Shown here: positions 10,652-25,600 of the stretch, in pieces
How positions within the stretch are numbered: position 1 is the first letter of the stretch
How the letters are laid out: the number at the start of each line of letters is the position of its first letter
NCBI RefSeq assembly: GCF_001577835.2
Contig: NC_029543.1
Location: 682,001 to 746,000 of the forward strand
Origin: Coturnix japonica
Taxonomy: Eukaryota; Chordata; Aves; Galliformes; Phasianidae
DNA length: 64,000 bases
Reading direction: 5' to 3'
Program-made: the position numbers and the translations under genes
Notes under the pieces: generated by a model
The model's database searches: none
Told to the model about the DNA's origin: nothing
Seen by the model: the letters and a program-made list of their open reading frames with translations, nothing else

Positions 10652-13600
10652 ATGGCCAGACTCCGCGAGGGCGAGGCGAGGATCCAGCCGCAGCCGCCGC
10701 CGCTCCCGCCCGCGCCGCAGCCCCCGCCGCCGCGCCGAGCCTCCCCCATGAGCAGCAGCGGCGGCGCGGAGCCCCCCGCGCAGCCCGACAGCATGAAGGA
10801 CCTCGACGCCATCAAGCTCTTCGTGGGGCAGATCCCGCGGAACCTGGAGGAGAAGGACCTCAAGCCGCTCTTCGAGCAGTTCGGCAAGATCTACGAGCTC
10901 ACCGTGCTCAAGGACCGCTACACCGGCATGCACAAGGGTGAGGGGTCCCCCGGCACGCGGCGGGGCACGGCCTGCAGGCGGGGACGGCTCCTCGTGGGTC
11001 CCGCGGGGCCGCCCCACGCGCGACCCCCGCGTTCTGCAGCTGCTGCCCCCGGTTCTGCCCCCCCCCCACCCCCATCAGGCGAGGGGCTGCATCCACGAGG
11101 GGTCGGCATCCACCGCCGAGGGGCGGGGATGGGGTCGGGGCCGAGAGATGGGCCCCACGGGGTCGTGCTGCTGCCCCCGCTGGGAGCCGGTGCGTGGGGT
11201 GCTGTGACAAAGGGCCGCTGTGGGGTCACGGCCCGTGGTGGCAGGTCGCGGCCAGAGGCGCCAGGTCGGGAATCCCGCTGTGCAGAGGTTCTCCCTGTGC
11301 TCTCAGCCTCCCTGGCTGTGATACAGCAGTGCAATGGGAAAGTCTGCGTAACAAAGAATATTAGCGATCGCTGTGCTATTTACCGTGGCCTTTACGAGAG
11401 ATGAGAGGGGCCTTCTTGAGTGCTGAATAGCTGAAAGACGTTCAGCAGATGCAAAAAAAGTTTGGGGAGGCTTGTTTAGCTCCAATTGTTGTGTTTGAAA
11501 GCCGTGTTTTGAATAGGCGTCGTGTTCTGCATGTCAGCTCCCTCTGTGGAGCGGCTCCAGCTCACCCTTAGCAGGTGTTGAGGATCTTACAGTCACCGCT
11601 GCTCCAGCACCGAGTGGGGATGCTGGACTGAACAGAGAGGGGAAGGGAACACGGGAAGATAAGTTTATTCCCAACCAAGTCTAATGTAACCCCAGTGGAA
11701 AAATAGAAAAGTTCCTCATTGAAGTGTAGCAGAGTTGGGCTGGCTTGGATTTAGCCAAAGATGTAAATGTGACCTGGGACTTGGAACCAAGATGTTGTGT
11801 TTGTATGCACAGGGCAGAGCCCAGCCCTGTGTCCAACAGGCAGTAAGCAGCGAGCTTTCAAGGCTGGAGGGAAGAGAATGGGCCCGAGGCATGAGCTGAT
11901 GGCACATTTCATTGCAGTTGGCTTGTTGAATATAGCCCGTGTGGTCTGTGGTTATGTTTCTGGAGCCAGATTCTAGAGATCAGCCACTTAGATAAGGGAG
12001 GGAAGAAATCAGACACACAATCCAGGCATCTCTGGCCCCAGTGTTCCCCTCCCATTTCGTTGGGTCTGGCTGTGTTGGTGCAGGAGCTGCTTTGCTCCCT
12101 GTGTTATCAGCAGGAGCAGAGGGTCAGCAGTGGGACCCAGTCAGGGCTTTGCATCCCTGGGGCCATGGAAGGCTTTGGCAGATCCTGTGCACCAATCCCT
12201 GCATCATCTTCCTTGGTAGGTTGAAATATTTTCTCTCCCCGTGTTCCCAGCTCTGCAGCAAGATCCAACTGACAGCTCCCAAACGTCTCCCATCTGCTTT
12301 TTCCTTCTCCAAAATGGGGAGAAGCTCATCTGAGAGGCCAGCACTGCTGCCAAAGGCCATCAGCTTTTCTTGCAGCCCCTTTGCAGCTCGACACCAGGAG
12401 CTGAGCAGCTCCTCCTGCCTCAGGATGGAAGGAAAGGTGGATAAAAAGCTGCTCTTTGTGCCCAGCCAGGAGCTGCAAGCTGTGAACCAAACCCTGCAGG
12501 TTGTTCTTCACCTGGTGAACTGTGGAGGTAGAGGATGCAGATGGAAACATGAACTCGGTTATGACACGGTTCTGGTAGTGCCTGTCTATTAATGGTATCG
12601 GTTACTTGGCTACTGGTAGTTGGTGCTGTTCCAATCCCCTAATATTATTTATGAGGCAGTGTTTCTATTTGTGCTAATCACAGGTACATTTGCATGTTAA
12701 TGGCAGTGTTTTCCTTCATGCTAATGTCTCTCCAGAAGGAGCAGGGAGGTGTTTATTAGAGCAGGCTCTTGGAGTGGGTCAGAGGGCTCTGAGCAGTGAG
12801 GATTGAGAAGAAAACGCTGGCCCCGGTTTCCAGGATTGGGTAAAACACAAGGAGTGCTTTCGTGGATGGATTTCCTAGCAACGCCGGTGGGAGAGGAAGC
12901 AGGGAGGCTGTGGTGTGAGATACGGAGCTGAGCTGCTGGGGAATGGCAGGACAGGAGCAGCCCTTTAAGGGGCACCTGGAGGCAGGTGAGTGGCTTTTCC
13001 AAAGGGCAACAGCAGCCTCAGCCTCCTGCGCTTCACTGGCAGCTGAGTTTTGACTCGGCTTCTGTAGGCTTGAAGATAAGCAGCCTGCTGACTCCGTGCT
13101 TCCCCTGCTGTAGTGTTTGACAAGATTTTAAATGCTAAGTTGAATCTGGAAGGCCCATCTTCTGCAAACTGACAGCCTTACCTTACTCGAGGCTTTAGGC
13201 TGCTGATGTCTGGAGTAACGCATAGGATCTGAAGGGTCTGAAATCCCAGAGTCCACACGTGGTTTGGAGATAGCTTCTTTTTGCTGCAGCATCTTGCAAG
13301 TGGAACGAGGCTGGGTTCTGCTTGCAGGGAGCTGGAAGCCCTCGTGCAGGCTGTGGGAGGTGGATGGGCAGGTAGCAGTTTGACGCAGCTCAGCCTACGC
13401 GCGGTTCTCTCTGCACAAGCTGTGCAGCCAGCCCTGCAGTCAGCCATGCAGCCAAGGGCCGCGCATCCCGTTGCCTTTTGGTGGTGAAGATTCACGTCCG
13501 TCCATTGAGGGGGCATCCAACGCTGGGAGGTGTGAGACCTGCACGTGGTGTGCTCCCAAGGTTCAGCTGTGAGTCATGGGAAGGAAGCTGCCGTTTCAGA

Positions 13601-16600
13601 CACCTGGTAGGCATGTATCCATACAACCTGTGGAGCGGGTTCCCTGCTCACTTCATCCTGTTTCTTTCAGTGCCCGGCCTCCCTAAATTCCAGCCCTCTG
13701 GCTGTATTTGCTGTCATCCTGTCCCTGTGCTGCAGACCGGCCTCTGAAGGCCAACAACTGGTCAAGTCCATCCTCCCCTCCTGTTTATCTTTTTGCAAGG
13801 GTTAATGAACTAATTACTCATGGTCACACGCACAGGGAGCCCAAGGAGAGCAGGTGCCAGAGGGTGGCAAAGCAAAGCACTGTCATCAATAAATGCTCTC
13901 TCTGGAGGACAGAGTTGGCCTCCTGTGAGGTCTCTGTGCAGTAGCAGCGTGTCATCGTTCTGCATCTCAAACAGTGGACAACCTGTTCTGGTGTGTTTGG
14001 TTTCCTGAGAGCCCCGGGGCCCTTCCAGCACCATCTCAGCAGACACAAAGCTCTGGGTGCTGGAAGTGCCCTGAATGCCATAAACCTGGTGCCATTGACC
14101 TGAGTCTGCTGTTAGCTAAAGCAGGAAGTGCAAAATGAGGGAGAACTGGGCACCTTTGCCATCCCTGTGGTTGGTTTCTCACTGCTGAGGGGATTCATGG
14201 GCCTCATCTTCTTTTCTGAGTGGGGCTGGGCTGCCTTTGCTACCTGCATGTTTCCCTGCTGTGTTTGTTAAATAAGCTGTGGATCCCACGCCTGGCCTTG
14301 GTGCAGCATTCTCAATTCCAAACCCAGGCAATAAGAAGCTTTAATTCTTTCTTAGACGCATCTAATACTCGTGTGCTGTTTGTGGAGGGTGGTGGCTTTG
14401 TGTTGGGTTTTTTTTCTAGCCATAAGGATGATTTGCTCAGCTGCAGCAATTTCTGGGAGCTGGGATGGAAGAATAGCATAATCCTGCTGCCATGGGTTGG
14501 GATTGTCTCGAGCAGCTGGCTTCCACATGGCCTAAAAACATTATGGAGCAGAGGGAGAGCTCTGTGCAGGCCTCGTCCTGTGCCCACCGTTGGATCTACA
14601 GGGCTCTGAAGTGACTTTGGAGGCAGAGGAGCAGCCTTTGTTTGGGCTGTACCGATGCATCTACAAGCCCAGCGCAGCCCTGGGCACGTTGGCACTCAGT
14701 GCCAGGCCAAAGGGATGCATCTCACTTGTGCTTAGGATGGGAAATGCTGCAGGGAATAGGAGGGGGATGAGTGAGGGAGTCACACGCATTCCAGCATCTG
14801 AGTCTGTTCTCCAGCGCTTTTCCCAGCCTCATCTGAAACAACTCAAGTGACAGAGCTCCAGGCACTTCCCCGGGGAGATCATTCCACAGTCTAATAAATT
14901 TCCCTCTGCTAGGACGTGTTTCTTGACAATCAGCCAATTTTTCTTCTTTTTGTTAGTTTCATTTGATTGTTCTGAGCATCAGAGCACTCAGAGATGAGCC
15001 CTTTTCTTCCTGGAGGGGCTACAATCCTTCCCCTCACCCCAGATCCCAGTTTTAGGCTGAGATGTCGGGTCAGACCTTGGCTGAGAACAGGATCTGGCCT
15101 TTTCCTTACACTTTACATCTGCCCACATGCAGTGCTGCCCTGCATCCCTGCATTTTGCTCTCCTGTTGTTTCTTACTTTGCTCAACATCTATTTCAGACT
15201 GACATGATTCCCTGAGACCCCTTTCCACAGCGTAACAGACCTGGGATGAGACCTGCAGGGCCTTTAATGTTGTTTCTTTGCCTTTTTCCCTAGAGACTGC
15301 AGTACCTCCAGGTTTCATAACATTTGCTCCTTTAATTACCAAACCTTCCACTCTCCCTCCACTAATGAAGAAATCGTGTCTCACACAAGGGCTGTCCTGG
15401 GCACTCCATCTTTAGCAGGACAGTTGGAACGCAGATCTGCTGGCACAGGCACCACCTTGGTCACCTACTGTTACCAAAGAGAAATACTGTGTCGGTGTGC
15501 ATCTGCAATTGCACGTTTAACTTGAGCTTATTGTGTCCACTGCAGGTTGTGCATTCCTCACATACTGTGCCAGAGACTCTGCCATCAAAGCCCAGACAGC
15601 GCTGCATGAACAGAAGACTTTGCCAGGGGTAAGTCCCAGCACAATGTACCACGGGCTGGCAAACAGGAGGTTGTTGGGGAGGGAACAGGGATGTAAAAAT
15701 GGCTTGGGAAGGAGGAGTGCTCTTGGCCCAGCTGCTGCTCTGTGTCTGTCCTACCAAGGCTGCCCTGTGTAACTTCCCTGGGACCTGCTGGTGAGCTGGG
15801 AGTTTTGACTCACTGCCATTCCTGCTTCTGTGCAGTGTGAGGGCTTTGAATGGGCAGTTCCCTCTCACTGTGCTGAGAGGGCTGAGCAAACGCATTGGAA
15901 AGATTCATTTGGAGTTGAGTAGGTGGAGGAGTTGGGTACTTGTAGACAGAAGCTCACAGGAGGCACTGAATGCTCAAGGCAATGGGATAATTAATGTAAA
16001 CCAGGGGTCTCTGGAGAAGGGTTAGAAATTTTTAGCCATAACATTTCCTCTTTAACCCATGTAGGTCCAAACTGCTCCCCTCCCCTCTCCCAGCTCCCCT
16101 GAAGACCTTTACATGCACACAAGTATTTCCCTATTTGTGTATCTGTGCTCTCTTTTCCTATGGATCTGTGTTGGCATTAGGGGAGCAGAAAATGTGCCTA
16201 TCTTGATTGCCACTTGACAGAGTCATTACAGTTGCAGGTTATGTGAGGACAGCAGAGGGGCACAGTGCAGATCGCCGGGTTCTCAGCTGCCATTTGAGTT
16301 AATGCTGTGCAATCTGCTGTGTGCAGTGGTCCCAGGCAGGGCGGGCAGTCTATAAGAAATAGCTGAAGGATGGAGGAGCAGCTGTGATGAGTCATGGTAC
16401 AGCAGTGTGACACAGCCACGTCCCTGCCCAGGGTTAGAGACACCCTGACAGGTTATTCCTGCGGGGCTCAGCGCGTTTAAAGCAATCTCAGTTTTGCTGC
16501 ATGCCTGCGTTGGGAATCTGTTGCATGTTCTGCTGTGTTTGTGCTGTCAGTGGTTACAGGGCCCTGCATGGGGTAGTGCTTAAAGGATGCGGTGATCTAA

Positions 16601-19600
16601 AGGCTTATTTTGTGAAGGGAGGTGTAAGAAAATGCAGTGTGTGCTGGCTGAGTGCTTCCAAACATGTGAATCTTGAGACAGTTAATGAGCGACGTGCTGT
16701 AATTAAGCTTGGGGATTAAGATACAGATGAACTGTGCTGTATTTGGAGCTGTCGATCTTCAGGCTGGCAGCGTTTTGCTTTATCACATTGCACTCCTCCT
16801 TTGGGAATTCCTTGTGTGAACGAGAAGACAGAAGGTCATTTGACCACTTCATTCATTGGTCATTTAGAGATGGGCTCTACCAGAACAAAACAGACCTCTG
16901 TTCTGATTTGGGCAGAGCTGATCTTAGCATGGACACGGGCTGCTTGACCTGAGGCAGCTTGGCAGGAGAGCTGGAGCAGGGCTGCTGGGTTCTCTTCCCA
17001 CATCTATCGCTGGGTTTGCTCTACACGTGTATTACCTGTGCCCTCTGGGTTGGATGCGAGGGCTGCCAGCCTAGGAACGCTGCCACGTTGCTCCAGCAGT
17101 CTCATTGCCTGCAGCGTGGCTGTCCTGAGCTCTTAAATGGCTGCTGGTTACTGTAGGTTTTCTGTATAAATCAGTAGCAGTCACCGCGGTCTCTTTTGGC
17201 TTTTATGGTGTTTCTGACAAGTTCTCCCTTTTGGGGATGAAATTCTCTTTGCGCCGTGGTTTTTATTTCGTCTGTTTATCTTTAAATAAGTGGCAGCTAA
17301 ATAGAATCCAAGTGTTAAACTCAAAATAGCTTGTTTTGGACAGTAAGGTTTAGCATCTTGTTCTGAAAGTAGCCAGATTTGCAGTTCACACTCCCTTTCC
17401 TAAGGCGTTGCTATACTGAGGGTGTAAAGCAGGGAGGCTGTCAGCTGTGTATTGCATTATCTGAAACTTGTGTTCAGAGGTACAGAACACCTGTGTTGTC
17501 ATCGGAGCTGCTGCCAGTCCAGCCTGCAAGTAACAAGTGCACGGATTCTCCCCTGGGGAAGGAATGATGGAGCTTCCTAGAACAGAGAGGTAAAGTCTGC
17601 AAGGTTTGAGGAAAGACAAGCAGCCCAAGGAGGCCGAACAGAAGCAGATTCTTTGGATCCGGAATGCAGAGAGAAAACCATCGTGCTCCTTCTTCAATCT
17701 ATTGTCCTCTCCAGCTGCCAGCCAGCCTAGCAGCACAGTTTCACCTCCTCGCTGCTCCCTGGCACGCTCCTCCCTTGCTCAGTGAGATGATATTATATCT
17801 CAATAACCCATGCCTTTGATTCGTGATTGTGCCTTCACTTTGCCGAGTTCTGAAAGGAGCTGGAGAGGTTATTAATGACACACAGTGATCACACACCAAG
17901 TTAAAGCCTCTTGCTAAGTGAAATTTGAGGGAAATGCAGGCAGCTTTTCAGTGTTTCGCAGAAGCGCTTTGTGTCGCTTTTCATTCGCAGGGAGACAGTT
18001 GCAAATTACGTCAAATTGCTCCTGAAGAAGGGAAGGAAGAATGGAGGGAGAGAAGGGGAGGGAGGCTTTTTTAAAGAGTAATTCATCTGGCGAGATACAG
18101 TCACTGTTTTATTCCTATGCAGAACAAAGAAGGGCTTGCTGAAAGGTAGGCGAGTAAGTGGCAGAAATTGGTATTGATCCAAGCTGGGAATACGGGCAGT
18201 TTGAGAGCAGCAGTGGGGGCACTGAAACGCAGGGAAGGAACTCATGGATGCAGCCAGGGCTTGGGAATGCAGGGCCACAGGAATGGAAAATTACGGCCAG
18301 CAGCAGCACTAGAGCAGAGAGAGACTCTGGGAATGCACCAGAGGTTGAGATGCAGCAGCAGTAACTCACATGGCTGGGCATCAGGATTAATGCAGAGACA
18401 CAGCAGTGAGTGGAGAGCATCCCTGTGGGCAGGCTGTGCCTGCATTGCCAGGACGTGGGCTGCCTCAGCATCCAGAGCACGTGATGGTATGAAGGAACAC
18501 AGGTGTCTGAAGTGGTCTTTGTGGTTTGATCTCTTGGGCAGAGCAGGGGGGAGAATTTTTTCTCATTCCAGTGCAGGTTTGCGAGGTGCAATCTCAGCAG
18601 ACTCACCTGGGAGCCACTGTCAGTAGCACAGAGAACATGTGAGACCACGTCAATGAAATGGCAGCGATGTGAAGGCACCGGGGCTGCACAAGTGCCCATT
18701 CACTGCAGAGGTGAAGGCAAATGCTCATTCTATCCAAGATTTGGCTCAAGGGGCTGAAAACTAACAGCAAGGCAGCAGCCCTACCAAGTACACACCCTGA
18801 AGAGGCAGAGGGAGAACAAGCTGCCAAGGCAAACATTGCTGCTTGCAGCCCACAGAGTTGGAAGGATAAAGAAATTAAAGCTTAGCACCCATTCCTACGT
18901 GCTGTTCAGAAATGCACATGCAGGTTCTGTCCTGTGCACAAGCACATCCCATCCATCCCTCCCATCCTCTCTAGACATTGCTGCCTGTTGCACAGCTGGG
19001 CTCTCATGACTTGTAGTACAGAGCTATGGCTTTTGTCTCCCAGACTGTTCCTATTTAACATCTCCCAGGCTGAGGTCACCCATGAGGACAGGGATCTCTG
19101 GGTTCCCTACAGGATCAATGTTGCCAGCCTGGCTGGGTGTCTGTGGTGGACAACCCTGCCTGTCCCTGCTCAAGAGCCCAGTTTTCTTCCTTCAGCTTCC
19201 AAGGACACACTTGTTGTCCTTAGACCTGTACAAAAACATCTGGGGTATTTGGCATTTCCCTTTTCTCACCTTAAAGCTCCTTTGGCACTGAGCTCAGATG
19301 ATGAGAGCAGAGCAATGGGGATTATCATCAGTGTCCTCCTTGGTGCTCTAATGAAGGAGCCCTGTGAGAGCAGCCTGGCCATGGAATCCAGGAGCCTGAA
19401 CTGATGATGTGTGCCTGCCAAAGCCACGCACGTGGCAGGGCTGTCTGTGCTCGGCTGGGCTGACCTCCCTGCTGGTTGTCTGATGCTAATGCACAGTAAT
19501 GGTGCTGTCATTTCTGCAGGGCTATCAAGAAGATGCAAAGGCTTTGAGTCACAGCAATAAGCTTCTTGCCTTGCTCCCAGAGCAGTGCTAGCTGGAGAGG

Positions 19601-22600
19601 GGACAAGGAGAGCTGACTGTTAAGGGAGAAGGAACGCAGAGCAGCCATTTGCCTGTGTGTCGTGGCTGCTTGCTGAGTCCTGTGTGCGCTCAGCTTTGGG
19701 AGGGAAGAGGAGTGAGCTCCCCTGCTCTGTGCTGGGGGAAAAATACCTCCCAGAGAAACCTGTGCAATGAGTTTCTCAGCTCTGCTTGTGACACAGTGGT
19801 GAGGTGGAAGCTCTCCAGCTCTTGGAGACAGAAGGTTGTAGCTACATGGGCAGGAGCTGTGTGGTTTGGGCTCTGGACTTTACATGTCACCTCCATCGTC
19901 ATGTCCCTTGGATTCTATTGAAGCACAGCTCTCAATATTATCCTCGTCTCCTGTGTGGCATTGGAGTTGGACTGAATTCTTCAGTAGCTCATAGAGTGCT
20001 GCTCATTGCTTATGTTGCTTACTGCTGTGTGAGACCTCTTCCCTTTCCCCATGGAGGCACGTCCTGTATCCAGGGCTAAGGTACAGCAGCACACCAGGGA
20101 AAGAGCAAGCAGGAGGCTTGGGCACCAGCCCACCACTGTCTGTATTCTGCACCAGATGCTGAGTTCAGGTGAGCAAACCAGCATTTAACTTTGGTTGCAC
20201 AGCTAGAATTGATTCCAGTCATCGTGCAGGGCATCTATAACTGGCCAGCAGAGGTCCAGCCCACAACCTACAAAGCCTGAAATCCCAGGACCTCATTCTG
20301 CCAATGGCCTTGGATGCCTTTTGGTTCCTGAAGTCCCAGAGGAGCCAGCCTGCATCATGTGTTTAATGCGCTCTGCCTCTGACCCACTTAACACTGTGAG
20401 GTTCCCCTGCATTGTACCTGGGGGGCTATTCTACATAACTTAACTCCTAATTAATAGAGAGGCTTGCCCTGTCGTCCGTGGGGGCTGTCTCTCTCGATCT
20501 GCAGTCTGAAAGCTGGAAAAGCAAGAGGAAGAGCTCGAAAAGCAAAAAGCAAGAGCTCAGAAAGCAAAAGCAAGAGCTCGCTGCTCCTCCTGGCAGATGA
20601 GGCTGCTGGGTTGCTGAGCTGCAGGCGTTGCTTTGAATGTGGGTTTGGGGAGCAGAGCAGGGAGAGAAGCTTTGGGATGGGGGGTGGGCATCTGGTCCGT
20701 GTGGGTCTGCTGGCGTGTGTGAAATGTGGCCGTGATATCCTTCAGAAATGAACAAATAGGTTAAATTTTAATGCCCGGCTAAATAATTTAATGAGGAAAA
20801 ATTAAGCTGAGCACGTGGAGCGGGTGCAGCCTCATCAATCGTTTCTTTGTCCTGTGTGGCACACGTGTGTTCATGTATGTGTGTGTGGGGTGGACATGCC
20901 TGGCTGTGCACGTGTGTTTCTATCACCTGGGATCTGAGGGATGCGTGTGCTGCCTCTGGCTGCGATTCTGGGCCCATTCAACCCTGGTTATAAGGGATGT
21001 GCACCTCCAGACTGAAAGCACGACCTGCCCACCATCCTCTGAATACCCCCCTCACATGGAAGAGGTGATGTCTGACCATCCTTTCTGTGCATCCCTATTC
21101 CCCATCCTTTGCTGTCCCTTTCCTTTTGGGCACAAAGCACTTGGCCAAGACCTGTGTTGGATTTTTGGACACCACAGTGACACTCCCAAGGCCTTTGGTG
21201 CTGAGTTAAAGCAGCTGTGGGCTCCCTTTGTGTTTGTAGGCTGCTTGAGAGGCCTTTGGTGTTTTCTCCATCTTCAATGGCAGTGTGGGACTTGGAAGGA
21301 TTGAAGCCGTGGTCCTGCTGTGGGAAAGCTCTGGCTGCAGCCATGGGGTGCAGTGCTCGCCCTCCCCTAGGAAGCCTCATCTTGCTGCAGCCACACGCTG
21401 CTGGCACAGCTGCTGGCCCGTGGTGCTGCTCTGCCATCAGTGCTGGCCCCCCTGCAGTCCTGTGGCCGTGCTGTGGGCTCACCCTGCTGGGCCCTGCAGG
21501 CTCTGGGGAGGGGGAAGGGGCGGACAGATGGACGGAGGGGGGGGGGGCCCTCCCCGGAGATGGGACCAAAAATGGCTGTTCTGCAAAGCGAGGGAATGCC
21601 CCCAAGAGCTGATTTCCATGGCAACCACAAATGTCAGGTTCCATGCGGTGAATAACTGTTTCCATGACGACACCTCCTTTCCCCAAGGTGCTTGGAACTG
21701 GAGTGACAGCCCTTTGGGGGAGGGGACGGGGGAGCTGTGCCCAGGTACCGAGCCCCCCCCTCCATCACCCCCTCCTTCACCCCCTCTCCCTCCCCTGTGC
21801 TTTTGGCTCCTTGCCCTGGGCTGTCAGCCCCAGCATCCCCGGGTCCCTCTGTACCCGTGTGGGGGGGGGGCATGATGCTCTTCCCTTCCTCCCTCCCTGC
21901 CCCCCAATGAATTTGCTCCACATAGGAGATGAGATCTGAGCCTGCCCCTCCATCTCCCTCCCCATCTGTTTAGCTTAATCCTGGTTTTGCTTCCTGGGTA
22001 GAGATGAAGCTATTTCTCCATGCTGCTGGAGAGGCAGGGAGGGAGGTGGGCAGCCACTCCTCCTGGCTCTGCTCAGATCCCCTCTTCCAGGCACACATCT
22101 GGGCTGCTTGCCCTCTTCCAGTCCAGCCTTATGACCCAAGGCTGCAGGAGCTGCCATATCTCAGCCAGGAGATCCGGGGCTTTCTGGAGCAAAATCTCAC
22201 TGCCTCTTTCCAAACCCTGCCCCACATCGCACCGAGCTCACGGGCTGAAGGAGATGCCAGGTCCTCGGCTGCAGCTCAGAGCCTGGTGAGTGCCAGTGCT
22301 GCACATGCTGGGGCCGCCTGGCAGCACAGCAGGATGTTGGGAGCTCAGTAAATCCATGCAGTTGATCCAGAGCAGGAAAGAGATGCTCAGCCTCTTCCTT
22401 CTCCCTGAATGACACAGCAAGTCCTGGCAGACAGGGTTGAAGCCAGCACCGAAGTGGCCTTTCTTTGGGGTGTTGCCAGCCGGCTTCTGCAGCCCCCCCT
22501 CGCTCCTGGAGGCAGAGACGGTGCAACCCAGGGATGCTCCCAGCTCTGGCTTCATCCCACCTGAGATCCACCAGTCTCTGCAAGCCAGTTTGTGGCCCTG

Positions 22601-25600
22601 GGCTATTGCTGGTGCTCCCCCATGCTCAGCCATAGCTTGGGCTGCTGGCTGGCACCTCTGTCCTGTGAGCTGCTGGGTTACCCAGCGGATTTCCTCCAGC
22701 TGCTGTGAATATGGGCTCTGCTTTGGTTTCCTCCCCAGGCCACGCTGTGACAGCAGCGTGTATTTTGCATGCTGGCTTCTAAACACGTTTCAGTTCGTGA
22801 CTTTAAAGGCCTGATTTTGTTCTCTGTTTTGTTTCCTAAAAGAGAGGGTAGAGCATTGCCCGTGGGTCTGACCTGCAGTTATTCCTGGTGGTTTTTGTGC
22901 TGTGAATGTCACTGCTTCAAGTCATAGTCATCCTCTGTGAATGATGCTGTGAGACATGGAGTGAGATGTGCTGTGTGGACATCTGCCTCGTACACCATTG
23001 CTCAGAGGCCGTTCAGGCTCAGATGGACCCTTGTAGCCTGGGGAGGAAGCTGCAATTTCTTTTCCCTTTTTGGGCAGCATAGGACACAGCAGTGCTGTAC
23101 CACCCAGCTGACAAATGGTTTGCAAGTCAGCCAGTTAAGGCTGTGGGTTACTTGATCCAGGTGCTCCTGGGCAGGGCTGGCTGTCTGTGCTACCTGGACA
23201 GTGCCCATGTCCTGTGGGCTGAGCTCTGGCTATTGCTGCTGGTTGAATTATTGCTGATGGGTGCAAGAGAGGTGAGCAGACGTTTGTGCATGCAGAGTAT
23301 TTGCAGGAGATCCTGGCTTCCTTTTGAGAGCTCTGAAGTCCACGTGGTCCCTTCTGGGTTGCCATCACAATGCCTCCATTCCCTTCTGCTGCTCTCCTGC
23401 CCCACACAACAGGCAGAAAGGGGCACCTGGTGCCATCAGCTCTGTGTGCCAGGCATGTGGGCCGTGCTCTAACCCTGTGTGTCTCTTTCTCTTGCAGATG
23501 GCGCGCCCGATTCAGGTGAAACCTGCAGACAGCGAGAGCCGTGGAGGTAGTTGTCATCTCTCCTTGTTCCTCCTTTGGTGGCTTTGTGGTGCAGAGCCCT
23601 GATCTGACCTCCCCCTCCCTGCAGTCTGTGTGAATGGGTGTTTGTATGTGGCACAGATTGAGGGTGGCTGATTCTCGTGCCTGCAGTTCACCTGTGGCTG
23701 CTGGGCTGGCTCAGCCCCTTTGCCCTCGGGGCCTAAGTGCCAGTGCAGAAAATAGCATGTAATGGGGAAGCACTTCTGGAGAAGGAGCCCGAGTTTAAGG
23801 CTGAGATGGAGGAGCTGGCAGCCTGCAGGGAAGCAGCTCGCTTAGAGCAGCACCTAATGAGCAGATTGGAGCAGGAAGACTGAGAACAGGAGAGTATTTC
23901 TTAAATGAATGGGGAGCTTACAGCAGCTCAGACGCTTCCTCTGGGTGGAGAGAGTTTGCAGCTCCTGCCCTGTCCAGATCTATGGATGTTTTGCTGCTTT
24001 TCCTTGTCTTACTGCTACATTGCTTTGTCCCTTTCTCTGTTCCTGCATCTGCCTCTTTTCCCAAGTGGGAATCTCAGCCTCAAGCCCATGCAGAGCCCCA
24101 TGAAATCCGAATATGAGGAGATCACTCCTCATCCCTTCTATCTTCTCCTCTGCTTCATAATATTTATATTGCAAACATTCATTTTTCCCTGGAAATGTCA
24201 GAGCAGTGGTTGTTCTGCAGCTGGGCTGGGCTGGAGAGGAGGGAGATGATGCTGCCTGCATGAATCCAGAGGAGGACCTGTCATCCCAGTGCAGGCTGTG
24301 TCAGCTCTTCCCTCCTCCTGCCTCTGATGTGAGCCCAGGAGGGCCAGCAAGAGATGGGCTGAAGGGGCAGAGGAGCTTGTCTGCGTTTCTGTGCTGCGCC
24401 AAGTCGATATGACAGCTGGCCCAAGCCCACGAGCACTGTGTTAGAGGCAAGAAAACCCCCCTGCCTACCCAAGGAGGACCCTACCTGCCTATGTGTGGGA
24501 CCCATCCCATCCACAGCTGCCTCCCCCCACCCAACCTTGGCTGCTGGGGGCTGCTGGCCCGGTGCCCTCCATCTGCAGGGCTGTGTGCTCCCTCTCTCGT
24601 GGCTGTTCCCATGGTATCTTCATCCCGACCTGCTCTGCACTCTCCCTCCTCCCATCTGCCTGGCTGCGCCCAGAGCATGTTTCCATGGGAACTCAACAGC
24701 CAAGGATCAGAGACAATTTTCCTGCTTGCTGGACAGTATGGGGAAATTGCCAATCAGAAGGTGAAAAACAAGATCTGGAGAGAAACGGAGGACAAATGAG
24801 TGGAGGAGGGAGCCCTGTTACCAGGAGGGGAGTCCTTTGGAGCTGCAGAGGGAGCTGTGACCCACAGCAATGGCTGGAGGACAACAGCTGATTCGGGACC
24901 CATCCCTGGGAGTGGTGACAGCATCAGGTGGAGGCTGTGGGGTTTCAGGAGCTGCAGGAACATCTCACTGCTCTGGGCTGCCCCAGCAGCTCTGGATTCT
25001 TTCCCTGGGTGCCATCTTGGGAACGGGGCTGCATGAAATGAAAATAACTGGGGGAAAAAAAGAAAGAAAGAAAGAAGCCTTTTTTGCATCGTGAGGGATT
25101 TCACCCCATTCTGAGCATTCAGAAAACCAATATGTATGGGGTTATTTTTGCCTTTAGAGCTCAGGTCTGTAGGGTAGCACGGTTCTGAGCTGTTCTGCAT
25201 AGGCAGAGAAGCTGGAAACGGTTTTTTCTTCCAAATTCAAGCAAGGAAAGCTGACATTCACCAATAGAAACCAGGCTTCCAAAAGGTTCTGTTAATAAAC
25301 CCTCCCAAACAACAGAAGACCTGCAGCAAAACTGCAAGGACTACGACAAGCCGGCGGCGTCTCAGTGGATCTTTCCCAAATGAGTCATCAGCCCAAAGTG
25401 GATCCATTCATCCAAGCCTTGGCTGGGGGCAGATGCTGCCTTAGTACACGGTCTGTTCTCTCCCTTGCTTTTCTGCGATGGGAACGTGGCACGTGCACAC
25501 TCCTTGCCCACGTTCTCATGGCAGAGCGTTGGGGAGGCAGCGTACTCGTGTGCCTCGGAGCTGGGACCGTGTGAGCGTGCCGGGTGTCATCTATTCAACC

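Noticed and set aside
10289-11017. Minus-strand 242-codon frame opposite CELF5 exon 1
   Set aside because: Low-complexity frame forced by high GC; the plus strand encodes RRM1.
14811-14940. Possible interspersed repeat (GGGGAGATCATTCCACAGTC region)
   Set aside because: It has a repeat-like look, but I could not assign a family or see defined ends; left unannotated.
21200-22800. Several 120-230-codon frames on both strands in CELF5 intron 2
   Set aside because: GC-rich noncoding frames with no recognisable domain, opposing each other on both strands, with no consistent splice context.
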